This document shows positions 12,331 through 25,062 of a stretch of 64,000 nucleotides of DNA, in pieces (the first letter of the stretch is position 1; each line of letters begins with the position of its first letter). The notes under the pieces were generated by a model, which was not told the DNA's origin, did no database searches, and worked only from the letters and a program-made list of their open reading frames with translations. The DNA comes from Stratiolaelaps scimitus (Eukaryota > Arthropoda > Arachnida > Mesostigmata > Laelapidae), in assembly GCA_019614645.1 (NCBI GenBank), contig JABWDB010000001.1, positions 15,107,501 to 15,171,500 on the forward strand, in the 5' to 3' direction. Position numbers and translations under genes: made by a program.

Positions 12331-13561
12331 TCGTCATGCTAGCCCGTATGGTATCCATCTCTGCCTACACTGGTGTAACCCGGCCCTCGTACATCTCCAT
12401 GCGCACATGCACATATACATGCACACACTCGTATCTGTGTAACTACCGAATTAAGACCTGTGCCAAACCACCGAACTAACACAACGTGCCTGCCGTCGGG
12501 GGGTATTTTCCAAATTAACAAAAGCAAAACCACGACGAGGTCCTGTTTAGTGGCGGTCGCAATCGACAGCAGGAGGAAAAACAACATTGAACTAAAGGAC
12601 AACTTAACCATGGATCGTGTATAACATTTATTCGCTGCGCTGGACATGCAGCCACCGGCAAGAAGCAGCATTATACCATAGCAACCTCCGCTGCTAGCGG
12701 TGATACATTGAACGTCGGCAGGCATACGATTACGTTGCACCGTTACGTGGTCTATATACGTCCGGACGTAATTCGACAGGTGCAACACAAAATCACGGCA
12801 ATCGTCGTGCTCAATTAATTATGATCTCTTGTTAACTATCCGGAAAACAACTGTCACCGTTACCAACATCGGATACGAATGCGTAGATGCTCTCCGCACA
12901 CGGGAAATCATCGTAAATATTTGACAAGTCCGATTTTGTTTCTGGTAGATTTTGTCAAGTGGCACCACACAGAACGTGGCACCACAATTGGCCAACGAAG
13001 CGCTGGCTATTGCTGTTATTGTATGAGTTCCGTCTGACTGCGATATAATGCATGATATCAAATACACCTATACCATTGGAAATATAAATAGATTTTAGCG
13101 ATTTTATTGGGTGAACATCATAGATACGTTCTGCTTTGAGGTGGTATATTAATATTTCGCTCGAAATATGGCCGATATCATCTGATAAAGTCTTGAACTT
13201 TATCTCACCTAACCTACCTCTTGATGCTTGGCTGTTGTCTAATATAAAGAGTAACTATTAGAATAACAATAATAATAATAGTGCCAATACAAAACTACAT
13301 AGATTCAGAAAGCTGCTTGTTGAGCATTGAAGCAGCAATTGAAGAAAATCGTCGCTTTCAAAGTGAAAACGTCTCAATTTGGCGAGGCCACTTTTTCTAT
13401 GGCGTCGACCTTCGAATTCAATGAATTTGTTTTTTTTTTCGTCGTCACTGACGGCGCAAGACAGTCGGCGTATTATGGTGCCGCAGTATCAAACAGCCCG
13501 CACCGAAGCGTCAACGCCGAGCCGGTAAACGTTCCAAATTTGCATTCCGCCATAACTATAT

Positions 13562-13604
<43 letters not shown>

Positions 13605-14879
13605 TATTTGAGGAATGACGCGTTCCCCTTTTCGAAGCGGCGTTTCGTGCCGACGTTCTGCTGCGTGCTGCTGTTATAGCGAATGTCAAATAATTGCGAG
13701 GTTGACGATATAGCGCACCTTAGCAGAAGACGAATATCTCGGGATTGATTGCTCCTTATGCGGGGATATATGGAACAAGATGGACTCGCACCGTGTCAGC
13801 TAATCATCGAAGAGTTGCCATTGCAACAGCTATGTTACCAGTGCTGAGAGGAGTCCAATGGGGATCTGGATGAAAGCAAGCCGCAGGGCACCCACCCAGC
13901 GGTTAGTTGAGGTCGCCACCAATCACAGGGAGACATACTTCGTTGCTGAGTAATAGGAATGAATGGTGCGATGCTTGATGCATTTACGCTCCATACGCGA
14001 GTCGTCGAAAGGTCATCATGTTACGCTCGAGTGTCATTATGATGCCGGATCATCTGTCGCCTTTATTTTAACGCCCGCTTACGTCGATGGCTCAAGACAA
14101 ACAGGGACAGTTTACAATATATTTGACTTAGCACTAGATATTATGTTAAGTCCATACAAATAATGGTCCTTTCGCACGCATCACTTCGTATCATGTAAAC
14201 ACAACACGGTAGCTGCTGCCCATAAGTATTTGTACAGATTAGTAGAAGATACGGAACTATAATAGTATCAGGACAGTCCATCACCAACGTGGCCGCAACG
14301 TCATTGTTGGTCACTAGGAAAATCAGCAGCCATAGCTAAACAAGCAATCAACACGAATAACTAGAACAGCTAGAACTATGACTAATTAACAGTTGTGGCG
14401 CTGCTTGAATTAGCTCAATGAATTGTCAAGATTAATGAAGCCGACCATGCACTGTGAGTGTGCTATCGTACAACGAACATAAAGCCCAAGAACAATACTG
14501 TATTTACAACGCGCGTTTAAATATTCCCCTTGTTTTTTCAATGCTATCCTTGTTCTTCGGCATATCACGATGAGGCACCTCTTTTTAAGATGTTATCTGC
14601 CAATTATGCTTTACCCCGTTGGCATACCTCGGGAGTTTTGCGTTTTTTTTTATACTGGTACATTGCACTTAACAGCGCCGTGTTGTGTCGCATATCACTT
14701 GTGTACGAACAAAGGCGCGCGCTAAGACTAATTTTTTTCGTCCAGCATAATACTCTTCTACAATATGTTCAACAATCTGTAGATTGTACCATATATAATT
14801 ATTTATTTCACGTAGAGAAAAGCACGTTTCAAACAGCCTCACAGCCACGTCAAGCTACAACATTACAACTGGTTAACAG
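12331..14879. other. gene-free stretch with one long AT array
   Basis: Unique sequence with no credible gene. It contains a short AAT-type run near 13262-13282 and the AT array at 13564-13608. No RNA gene or transposon end was recognised. Confidence 0.4.
13564..13608. repeat. (AT)n microsatellite with one interruption
   Basis: AT dinucleotides from 13564 to 13598, one C, then AT to 13608. The flanks carry CATTCC (left) and GGAATG (right), a short inverted pair that places this array loosely inside an inverted repeat. Confidence 0.9.
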
Positions 14880-15600
14880 GAATCGGCGCCCACGGACGCC
14901 TCCGCCTCGTCCCAGACCAACCGTCTGCTGCTGCAGCAGCAGCAGCCGAGTCAAGTGCAACAATTTTTCTCTCCGTACTACCTGGAGCATGAATGTGCTG
15001 TATACGGCACTTTCTGTCATAGCTAGCTAACATATTGGCCGGCCAGTCACTGGCTGTGTTGGCCGTGGCAGGTCGACGTCCGGTAACATTACACTGCTGC
15101 GACGCCCTGAGAGACGCTCGCTGTGATTGACTGGTTGACGCTCACTGTGCTGGGCGCTATCTACGCTGTGTGCGTTATGAACGTGCGAAGGTGTGCGCAC
15201 GTATCTCTGCTTCGGCGGTGTCATGTGTTTGTTTATGACGTCGAAGGTCAGATGACACCCGCTTGGTGTCGCTGCCATTGGTGCTTTTGCCGCTGCGGAT
15301 GCTGCTGCCGCCGTCGCCGCCGGTCTTACTGTGATGAGTGCTGTGCCACTACCTCGGCGGCCTCAGCGACGCGACAATGCAAGGCCGAAGCCGGTCCACG
15401 CCACTTCGCGCCGATATCTCCATACAGTCAGATTTGCCAAGGCAGAAACTGTCGGCGGTGGTGGTCGTTTGCGGCGACAGCAAAAATGACTGCAGAGGCG
15501 AATATATGTGAGAAGAAAATGCTGCTGCTGTTGCTGCCACGGCGCCAGCTCTATCTCAAATAATTAGTCAGAACCCCATCGGACCCCTCGTCGCAGAACA
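14880..15600. other. GC-rich island with CAG and CGN triplets
   Basis: Raised GC with CAGCAG (about 14930-14946), GCTGCTGCCGCCGTCGCCGCC-like triplets near 15300, and open frames on both strands rich in Cys, Arg and Ala. As in the other islands, nothing in the translations looks like a folded domain. Probably non-coding. Confidence 0.3.
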
Positions 15601-16990
15601 TTCGTCACCTTGCGATGAAGTACGCGAGGTGGACGACGATGTTGGCTGATGCAGCTTCCAGCTGTACAGGACTGTTCATACACTCGGCACAATGCGGTTC
15701 GGAGTATTTCCGGCACATTATAATGTGTTGTTGTTGTTACATCGTACAGATTTGTCCTGTACACATTTATTTCCAAGATGCGTCACCAGGCCACTGACGC
15801 AGCAGGTGGACCTCCCGTTCCTTGAGGCACGGTTAAGACGTGGGGGGAGGTGGATTTATAACGAGGGGCGGCCCCACCAGCGGAGACATAATTCTGTTCG
15901 TTGTGCTTTTTTTTTCCTTCATATGTTTATTGTGCGTTTGTGCAGTGTCGTTGTTATTTGTCAACGTACCACCACCGAGGTCCTTACCAATTCACTGTTT
16001 CTCGCGACATCTTCTTCTCTAAATTTCTGTATCGTTTTGCAGGAGCGGCCATTTTATGTCCTGTTGATATTGTATATGTGTATCATATCATTTCTTGCTA
16101 TGCTCATCTTACACGCACCATATTACTAGCGCGGATCACCTTTGTGACATCTATCATCTGCCAGTTGAAAAAGTGTCGCTACCTTCAAGACTTAAATTTC
16201 CCGGGCTGACTCATAGCCAACATTTAACGTCGACGGTACTGCTTCCGGCATTGCTGCATAAGGCGAAGGGGACCCTTTAAATGCAAATGCACAATGGTGG
16301 CTATCAAACCCCTGTGTGCACCTACGTGTCTCGTCCGACTTGCAACACGTGCGCACACGAATGTCCCACGCCACCGGGCTCCACACCACCTTCAGGACTA
16401 ATTAGTCGCTACGTCCACCGCGTTTTTTCCCTTTTCCTTTTCAACAAATTCAGCACGCAAGACCGTAGATGTTCAAGAAGATGACGAGATAGATAAAGTA
16501 GAGAGTTCTTCTCCTTCGTTTTATCGATGAACATTCAACCCATGCGGTGGTAGATTATGCTGAACCATATTTTTCAAGGCAATTCAAGGGGGTTTCGATT
16601 ACGAGCGGTTGCTCCCCTTGATGTTCTCGATGTCTCATCGGCATTTAGGGTAATAGCTAACTTTCTGCTAACATCGCTCGATGGCACTGGTATTCATATG
16701 CGCAATAGAGGTTGGAATACCTCTAGGGGCGTCCGTGCGTTTGAAAAAAATGTCCTCCTCTTCAAAACGAAAAAAAAGTGAAAACAGCTTCTCGAACTGC
16801 GAAGTCCCGAACATGCCTCCCCAGCAGGGTTTCCGCTGTCGACCGCCGCGAGCACTGGTTCAATATTCCACGTATTTCTGCGATACATGATATGTAGTAG
16901 AACGACGAAACACGACAAACAGTAACGTGGCGCGGTCCACAAAGAAGACTGCTAGGAAATGGATAAGCCGCTGTCGATTTGGTCAACTCA

Positions 16991-17039
16991 GCCGGTGTAC
17001 ACGCTTGGCCGGTGTGCACGCTTGGCCGGTGTGCACGCT
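16991..17039. repeat. 17-bp tandem repeat, 2.9 copies
   Basis: Unit GCCGGTGTGCACGCTTG occurs at 16991-17007 (one substitution, A for G), 17008-17024 (exact) and 17025-17039 (truncated by two bases). A GC-rich segment, GCGGGCGGGGC, follows immediately. Confidence 0.9.
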
Positions 17040-17391
17040 AGCGGGCGGGGCTTATATGTTGAAGTCGTCGACGACCGATGACATTTAGCGGAATCACACA
17101 GGTCGGAGTCACAACGAATCTCGGCACATCACTGGTAATTATGCCTTGCTCGACGACGTCGACCTGCTGATGTGCCTGGTGAAGAAATAAGACACAGCAT
17201 CGCACAGCACCTTCCTTCTCTGAGGGATTTCGCGTGTAGTCGGACGCTTCCGTTGGCTGTAGAGCCGGTCGACAGCGATTAACAGGTGCATGCTGCTAAA
17301 AATAGCACAGTGGTTAGTGGGTTACGCTGCAGTATTTTCTAGTTAGGGCGAACCGCAACGGATAGTTATTGGTGTCAAAATTTCCATGAGA

Positions 17392-17443
17392 TTTCTTGGC
17401 CTGATTTTACTCTGAGAACAGAGTAAAATCAGGCGCCAAGAAA
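17392..17443. repeat. near-perfect 23-bp hairpin with a 4-base loop
   Basis: The left arm (17392-17414, starting TTTCTTGGCC and ending TTACTCTG) and the right arm (17419-17443, starting CAGAGTAAAA and ending GCCAAGAAA) are exact reverse complements apart from a two-base bulge in the right arm. The loop is AGAA. The stem is too long to be expected by chance in 64 kb. It could be a fold-back RNA, a relic of a snap-back event, or the end of a small foldback element. No known microRNA seed is recognised. Confidence 0.85.
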
Positions 17444-18393
17444 CAAAGCTTGCGGAGGAGCCGACCGCCTTGTTCGGCCCCGGTGGGGCGATTCGATAGT
17501 TTGTCTACATTATTTTAGCCACTTTTTATTTACTGAAAGTGTTTATTTCAAGCATTGAATCGATACAATAATGGTGCCACTGGCTGCAGGCCCAAGTTTA
17601 GACCAGCTATGATGATTATTAGTTCAGCTTTATATAATTTTATATAAATACGAATTTCATGAAATGATGCTTATTCAGAGGGGGTGCTTCTGCTGCAGCT
17701 GTCAGTTTACCCTTCAACGCTAAAGCCTCCGACCATGAAATGCTTATCTTAATATTGTCTCATTTGGATACTTGTGTCCTTGCTGTAATTAATTTCCATA
17801 TATCAGATAGACAAATCCGTGGTGGCAGAAGCTCTCGCGTACTGTCATTCCCAGTAGTTTTATGTAGAGGTATTGGACAAGGGTGCCATGTGAACAGCTA
17901 TGTTATTCTTTCTCTAGGATAACCCTATTCTGTCTTCGGGAAATAATCACGCACCCATAGCCATGATACCTTTGGGGATGATTCGAGCAGTCTTTTTAAA
18001 ATGAATCAACTTAATCCTGACAACGGTATCTTCTCGACTAATACTGAGCTACTTATCTGCCGTATTACAAGCACGTAGTTCTCTCCGATTTGAACTCAGC
18101 GTTCGCGAAACGGTAAGGGTTATCTTTAACGGTAGGGATTGTATTTAAAAAAAACAGTATGGACTCGCGTCCCTCTGGCTTCGGGATGTTAAGGAATCAA
18201 TCTGCTTTCTATGACCACACTCGACGAAGCTCACTCTGGACCTGAATGAGAATCCCACATATATGGATTACTATAAGGCACTTCGCCGGGCATGAGACTC
18301 GTAGTAAGAACATTCGCATTGTAACAGCAGCCAACGGCAAGTCCTTCACGAGCGAAATAGATGCCTTTATCAAATTGTACGTCAGAAACTTAC

Positions 18394-18471
18394 CAGCGGC
18401 CGTTGTGGCTTCGACTAGTAAAAAAGTTCCGAGGTTGTTCTTCTCATTCAAGAACCGGCAGTCGCCATTAC
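18394..18471 (-). CDS. candidate internal coding exon, function unknown
   Basis: On the minus strand an acceptor ending TATTGCAG is followed by 78 bases open in one frame and then by a strong donor, G|GTAAGT. The exon starts two bases into a codon and ends one base into the next, so it keeps phase. The 25 encoded residues begin NGDCRFLNEKNNLG and end LVEATTAA. I do not recognise the family and no neighbouring exon could be linked with confidence. Against it, short open segments between plausible splice sites occur by chance in a window this size. Treat as a hypothesis. Confidence 0.25.
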
Positions 18472-19318
18472 CTGCAATATTGAATGGCTAGACAGACAGA
18501 CCATAGATTTCACGGCACAAGCGCGTCATCGTTTACTAAACGCCCCATGTTACGGGGGACTGTCGAGGTTATCGTTGTCGGCTTCGCTGACTTGCTGTTG
18601 TTCATTGACCCTTCACGGGGCGTCTTTGATTTTAGTCTCCGATTCGTTTGGCATAACCGCCACTCCTGTACTTGATGTTAACTGGCAAATGCTCGTAATC
18701 GTTTACGATCGTGACAATTATTATTACTGAGTGCCCTTTGAGCAGGGGAGATGCAACAATTCAGCAAACGTAAGAGGTAATACCTCCCATCAGATAGCAA
18801 GCCAAAGTGCCATCTGATTATAAGAAGCTACTCTTTAGGTTCTGCAACCATGCCGAGGTTTAAATGTCAGTCAACAATACGCAGCAAGCTATGACGACTT
18901 CACTGAGTTCGAATGTAAACCTCAGACCGGTGACAATGATTGATCCCAAACTAAAGGGAAACGATGTCTTCTTTCCTTGCACGTATTCAGGCTTTCACCG
19001 CCAATACCACTGGAAAACATGTATTGTTCTTGTCGAGATAAGATAATCAGTCTTACCCTACTGCGGATAAAAAGTATAGCGCACATGTTGGCCAAAAATC
19101 AGTGTTAGCTCGATTGAAATAGAGATACTCTAATATGTGAATAAAAATTGCTTCTCTAACCGCCTAGTATCAATAAAAACCAATAAGAACCTACCGCCCC
19201 AACGTGGCGGTCATCAAACGAGCAAGGGTTTCCCGCTGGTATAACGTCCAACCGATATCAATCTTTACCTGTTGGATGAAGATGCTTTCCGGGCGTTTAT
19301 TTCACCAGACGATCAAAC

Positions 19319-19368
19319 ATGAGGAGGGAGAGGACCTCCTCATGAGGCTCCTCCTTTAGAGGAGCCTC
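19319..19368. repeat. two adjacent perfect hairpins
   Basis: First stem: ATGAGGAGG (19319-19327) pairs with CCTCCTCAT (19335-19343). Second stem starts at the next base: GAGGCTCCTC (19344-19353) pairs with GAGGAGCCTC (19359-19368) around a 5-base loop. The four arms share a GAGGAG/CTCCTC core, so alternative pairings between the two hairpins are also possible. Confidence 0.85.
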
Positions 19369-21125
19369 GCGTCGACAATTGTCCACTACCTTCTACGACG
19401 GGATCTGCAACCTGTGTAGCCCGAAATTGGCTTCTCGGATTTCCCTTTGTTTCGATTATAAAAGTTGCATTTAATCCCCTTCAGATGTAAACGTATATTT
19501 TTTTATCGAAAATGTGATTTCGTACAAATAAGGCTGTTTCCTACAGCAAGCAGTATATTGAACGGATACCAACGTCTGGTACAGACACCATGGGAAAAGC
19601 AATCTACTCCGTTGTGGTCAGTCAGTACGAATGAACGAATCAGGCGAAATTTGATGAATTGGCCGGACACTCCCCCTTCTCAATGCTGGATACTTGTGAA
19701 CAGCAGCTTGATGTTGATACCCTTCATGTGGCTGACATTGAACAGAACGTGATCAATCGATAATTGCATGCATCCGCCACAGACTGAATCCAAATATCAG
19801 ATTCAGCTTTCCTAGTTGCCTTTTTTTCAAGATATCCCACACAAACCATACTTCCACCAGGCAGTACCTGCCCATTACTGGTTGGTTTCATTGCTTCTGA
19901 TCGATGAGGACGACGTCGTTTCTTGACACACATTAATGGATGGTTTGTACAGAATTGTACACCGTGTACGAAGTAATCTCAGTTGAGAGATTGCGCAATT
20001 CGTCGAGCCTTCTCTATGCTCAAAGCTGAGTTTTCATTGACGGTAACTGCTGAATCGCCGAATGGCTTTCGGCTAAGATTGGAGGCCATTATATTCTGAG
20101 GCGATTCAAGAACAGACAATTTGAAAAGAAACAACAAAATTATCGCTTCAGTAGAGATCATTCAATCGTTTGGCAATGACATTGCGTACTATTATAATAG
20201 TTGCCTATGCCTCGTACCCATAGTCCAAGGGACGGATACACTCCACTCCGAAGGATCTCCCTAAAGTCTCAGTGATTTGGTGAGGCAATTTGGCCAACGT
20301 GATTCACATCAGTGTTCTTTTTTATAAGATCTCTTTTGGCGATGCCGATTCGCCAAACCACTAAGCTGTTCATCAACCTTGGCTAGCCGACGTGGTTGCT
20401 TTAAAAAAAAGCTACGGAATAGCCCCGTAGCTAGCTAGAAAATGCGTCCCTGAATACTATCAGCAGCGTGAACTAATGAGGGATATGTCGACATCTCAAG
20501 AATGACGAAACAATTGAAATGAAACTTCACAGGATCACAGGATGACTATTATCTGTCGCTGAGCGATCTACCTCTTGAGCAATCCCACTTATCGATTGAT
20601 GTTGTCTTCTGTTCTTCAGCAGTATTATCTTCAGTCGACCGACAACGAAAGCATGAGAGACATCGTTGAATAAAAATAATCAAGTGATATTTATTTATCC
20701 GTAGTTTTATTAATTAGACCGAATCAGATGTTATTTTCCAGCTTTCCCTCTTCGCTTTTCGTCTTATCTGAGTTAACTGACAGAAGCTTCCCAGGTTGAA
20801 TTTAGCGCTGAGCGTTTGTATGTTTACATACTTTCTGTTCGTCGAAATCGATTTCAGCAGAAGATGCCCGCCTGCCGCCCGACTTATCAGATTTATCATA
20901 CGATTTGCGATAATGTCGATTTGCTCTTGCGAAAGTTGCGGGTGGGAGCCTCCTTCAGTAAGGCGTGCCTGCCGATAAACAGTACATCTACTCTGCAGCT
21001 CCGGTAAAGCGATCGTGAACAATACGTGTTCGAGCGAAAGTGCGTAGCAAACACGACTCTGTGGGAATGAAATGGCCATTTATTATATATATAGTCATTC
21101 GAGACGTTCAGATAGCGAATATATG

Positions 21126-21144
21126 TATATATATATATATATAT
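21126..21144. repeat. (AT)n microsatellite
   Basis: Nineteen alternating A/T bases flanked on both sides by TATG or GTATAT variants. Confidence 0.9.
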
Positions 21145-24100
21145 GTATATAAAGTAAAACACAGTTCTTAGCCAAGTACGATTACCTTGGCGATACCCCA
21201 GACAGATTGTCCACATTAACAATATGTTTGTGTGTATTTGGTTACACGAGGTAAACAAACAGCTCCAACCTTATGATACTTCATTTACGTCGTCGCCCGC
21301 AGAGTTTGCAGTTTTGCACTAGTTCCTTTTCCATGTCGTGTTATTCCATCAAGGTATTACAGTAGTTTAGGAGCTTCTGCTCCTTCTCAGCTAGTAGATA
21401 CTCTATGGTCATCTCAGCCAGATGGATACTTCATATGAAGTGCTTTGGCCGATCGTTACACTATACATCTAACAGTTTCTAAGGACGCGGGATTTCCATT
21501 CGCGTGCAATGGAGATGATACCAATATGAGCATTCCCGCACGTATGGTGCATTTGATCCGCCTTTATCGTTAAACTTCTGAGACTGGCGCAGGACTACTA
21601 CCTCGATCAATAATATATGTTGGGTGAGTGGCTTGCTCCGCATACGCTAAGATACTCATACTGATAACTGAACTATGATAGGATTTGGCTCCAGAACGCT
21701 GCCGGGCACTGAACGTTTCGTCACTCTCGGCAACGGTTTGAGAGAGATGCGATGTGACCCACTGAGGTGCTAATTAGCCAGCCGAGAGGCGGCGTCACTG
21801 CGTTTTCTGTACCGATAACCAAAAGATGCTGTACATGCCTCTTCTCGGCACGAAGGAGCAGACTACAGAAATTAGCGTTATTTGTCTTCTAAACACAGAG
21901 AGCCGAGGGGGAGCGCTCGCGTCATTCAGGCAGGTACGTTCGTAACCAGTCTCGCCGCGGTGGGCCGGGAAACACTGCATGGGCAGCATGGCGCTCTGCA
22001 TCGATTACAGCGCAGGGCAACTAAATCGCAGCACAGAACGTTCGTTAGATAACCTGCCACAGAATACATGGCTAAATAGATGAACTGGTCGGCATAAAGT
22101 CGCCCGTAACAGCGTGGATCAGCGGTCCCCTAGTCGTTAATGATCCTTGGAAGGCGTACGTGTACAACGCTATATTGTGGAAATATATAACGGCTCTGAG
22201 ATCGATAGAAGCCAATTCATACGTTTGAGATATGTTTAACTATGTACTGAGATGAAATAGGTTGTCTAGCTGTTTTCACCCGGGGCGAACTGTTTCTGTT
22301 CGGTTGATTAGTCGTCATCGTTAATTAGGTTTTTGATTGAGCCGGTGTCACGTCGTGTCGACAACGCTTTCATGTGATATATTCGATTATATCATTGTAC
22401 ATTACAGTGGACAGGAACACCACCACTCTAGTAACTATTGTCGATTGCATGCGTTGCCATAAACCTACTTTAATTTTTACTGATACTATGTTTGGCGGGT
22501 ATATTAAAGGAGATCCCGCTAATCGATTTACATGATCTGGTTACGTTATAATAAGTGTCATTAATTCTACCGCTGCTGTAGTTCCTGTTGAATATGTGCA
22601 AATGAACGCAATTACAGCGACAAGTTCGTGCCCCGGGTAACAGTGATACTAATGGAAATATTATGATGCTAACGAGTACTATTTACTACTGGGCATACAC
22701 TGCGTTAAAACAAGGGGTTTCCTACTCCTATTAAGATCCCATTTAACCCAGAGGCCTGGTAGACCAGGAATTAGTCACTATATCGATCATTAGTTGTAAT
22801 TGTCGCTAATCGTTAGTGACTGCTGAAGATATACACGTATATATTTCTGTATCCGCTAATATGGGTAGACACATCACAAGAGAAATAAGCAGCCAATGCT
22901 CAACTTCGTCATGACAATGGTGAAGACAGCCCCCGTATACAACATATTACCTCGATTTATTTCAAAATGTGATATTCGAACGAAAACTGTGATGATCTAC
23001 CGAACTCGAGCTCGTCGGCCATACGACATCAACAGGAACTTCTTCATAGGAGTCTCGTGTAGCAGCACCAAATTTTGACGGGTCGCGCAAATGTCCTTTA
23101 TGATTGTGGACACCTCGTTCGGCCTCAAAATCACGTCGAAATAAGCCAGGTGCATCACTCCACCATGTTTGAGGGTACGATGTTGCTTTGTCGATCTTGC
23201 CATCTAATGAGAGAACTGAATATGCTTGTCGGCATAATTATAATTGTGTTTACTATTTATTATACGTTACTGTTGGGCGCGAAGCACTTCACGACGATGC
23301 TCACTATAGTGGTAGCTTGTTCTTAATAAGACGAATTCTTCAATATTCTCTACTTTAGCGAGTGACATTTAGTTACGATCATGAGATGTCCTCTTATATA
23401 CTTTAATCAACCGTCACATCTATGGACGAGATGAGTATTCAGCCTCCTCTCAGACAGGTTACGCTGATAATTCAGATTTCTTGACGAAATAGTCGACCGA
23501 ATCCGACAGACTGACTAGCCCACGTTAGCGGGGGAACTTCTTGAGGGCATTTCTGCGACGTCGCAATTTCGCGGCGGCCTACAGCCGTGTGGTCGTCGTC
23601 AGATGGATTGCGAATTCGTCAGTGAAAACTGAGACATTGACAAATGAGACGACCCTCGACGAAGATCATGGCGGCAGCGCATTAATTTCTTCGTTTGCAA
23701 CGTTCGATCTTCGCGACCAGCAGTCGAGCGATGCCTTCCCGACGAAATTGTCCAGTGTTTGCTTGCGCACCCAGCCGCAATGTGGCCGTTTCTTGAATCG
23801 CACGGCAGAACATTTGTATGTTAATATTTTTTTTTGTTATTTCTCGCTGGCCATTTCGGCTGACCCTTTTGCGCTGCTCGCTTCCAAAAACATATTTTCA
23901 GATTGCTCTTCCGCTGTAACCTCGCCTCGTATGCGTGCTTATGTAAAAAGAGAGACGGAGCGATCGCGTCAAAAATCAAACGCCACACAGTGACAAGATG
24001 ATATATATTGTCTCGGACGTTGCTTTTCTTACTCAACTATTACTTTTCTCATTTTTATTCTCGTCTGGCGGCGGCGATGGTGGTGGTGTTCGTCTACTGT

Positions 24101-25040
24101 GCGGATGTAATCGCGTCGCCCTCTTCCACGCCAGCCTCACTCGATGCTGGTGCCGCTCCAGCGGGCCGGTCTGCAACTCTTTGTGATCTGCGCATCGTCG
24201 GACTTTTGATGTGAAAATGACAGCTGACGAGATAATTGTTTCTGTATGAATCGAAGATTTTCTTCAATACTCACCTACGTCTCGGCAGGAGAATTGAGCT
24301 GAGTTCGGTCGTTGATGTTGGCGTCGACAATACTAGAATATTGACACCGGATAGCGAGACACTGGCCAGCCAGCGGCATATGCGTGCACTAGCTAATAAC
24401 AATAATAGTAGTAATAGTAATAATAATGATATTGCTGTAAAATGACTTGATAACACTTTGAAAATGCGGCCTGTGTAGGCTGTGCAGCTCACATGACACA
24501 CAGAGTACAGGCCACCAATATGCGAGGGGTTCCGAACTGGGCATGAACTGTTCGGTTGAAAGAGAGTGCTAACTGATGCATATTGATTACTCTGAGGGCC
24601 TGTATTAAGGTAAAAAAATACAGTTTCTACGGTGATAAGCAGCCTGTGCAATAGCTGTTGTATAAAACGATAGCTTGGAAGAATTTTATTCTAACCATAA
24701 CGAGGTTAGCTCGATTTAGTTGTATGAAAGTGGTGTCCAGTTTCTAGGAACATTTCTAGCTCGATATTTTATAGCAGATTAGTTTCGTTCGATCCAGTTG
24801 GCCACTCGCCAATGCACCGGATATGTCAACATATCTTCCACTTCAATTTCAACGCGCACTGACGTCGGTACCAGAAATTGCATTTAATATTCGGCTGTTG
24901 TAACGTAACAGACGTTGGATCAACGTTGAGATGCATGCCTTCATGACTCCGAGTGACTGGAATCATTCAAACAACTTTAGCAAGTCGTCCAGCATAAAAT
25001 TGAGCATGTTTATGGCCGGTTTAGTTGTACTTTAAGATCA

Positions 25041-25062
25041 ATATATATATATATATATATAT
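25041..25062. repeat. (AT)11 microsatellite
   Basis: Perfect AT dinucleotides. GGCCG upstream (about 25013) and CGGCC downstream (25068-25072) form a short, asymmetrically placed inverted pair around it. Confidence 0.95.

Larger units (their letters stand above)
15601..18208. other. gene-free stretch containing a tandem repeat and a strong fold-back
   Basis: Unique sequence apart from the 17-bp tandem repeat at 16991-17039 and the hairpin at 17392-17443. A minus-strand frame without an ATG (about 17925-17765) has protein-like composition but no good splice acceptor, so it is not called. Confidence 0.4.

Noticed and set aside
17765..17925. Minus-strand frame without ATG, protein-like composition
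   Set aside because: There is no pyrimidine-rich acceptor and no donor at its ends, and I recognise no motif.
18273..18292. Octamer identical to the miR-124 seed (TAAGGCAC)
   Set aside because: The sequence beyond the first eight bases does not match mature miR-124 and no hairpin precursor surrounds it.
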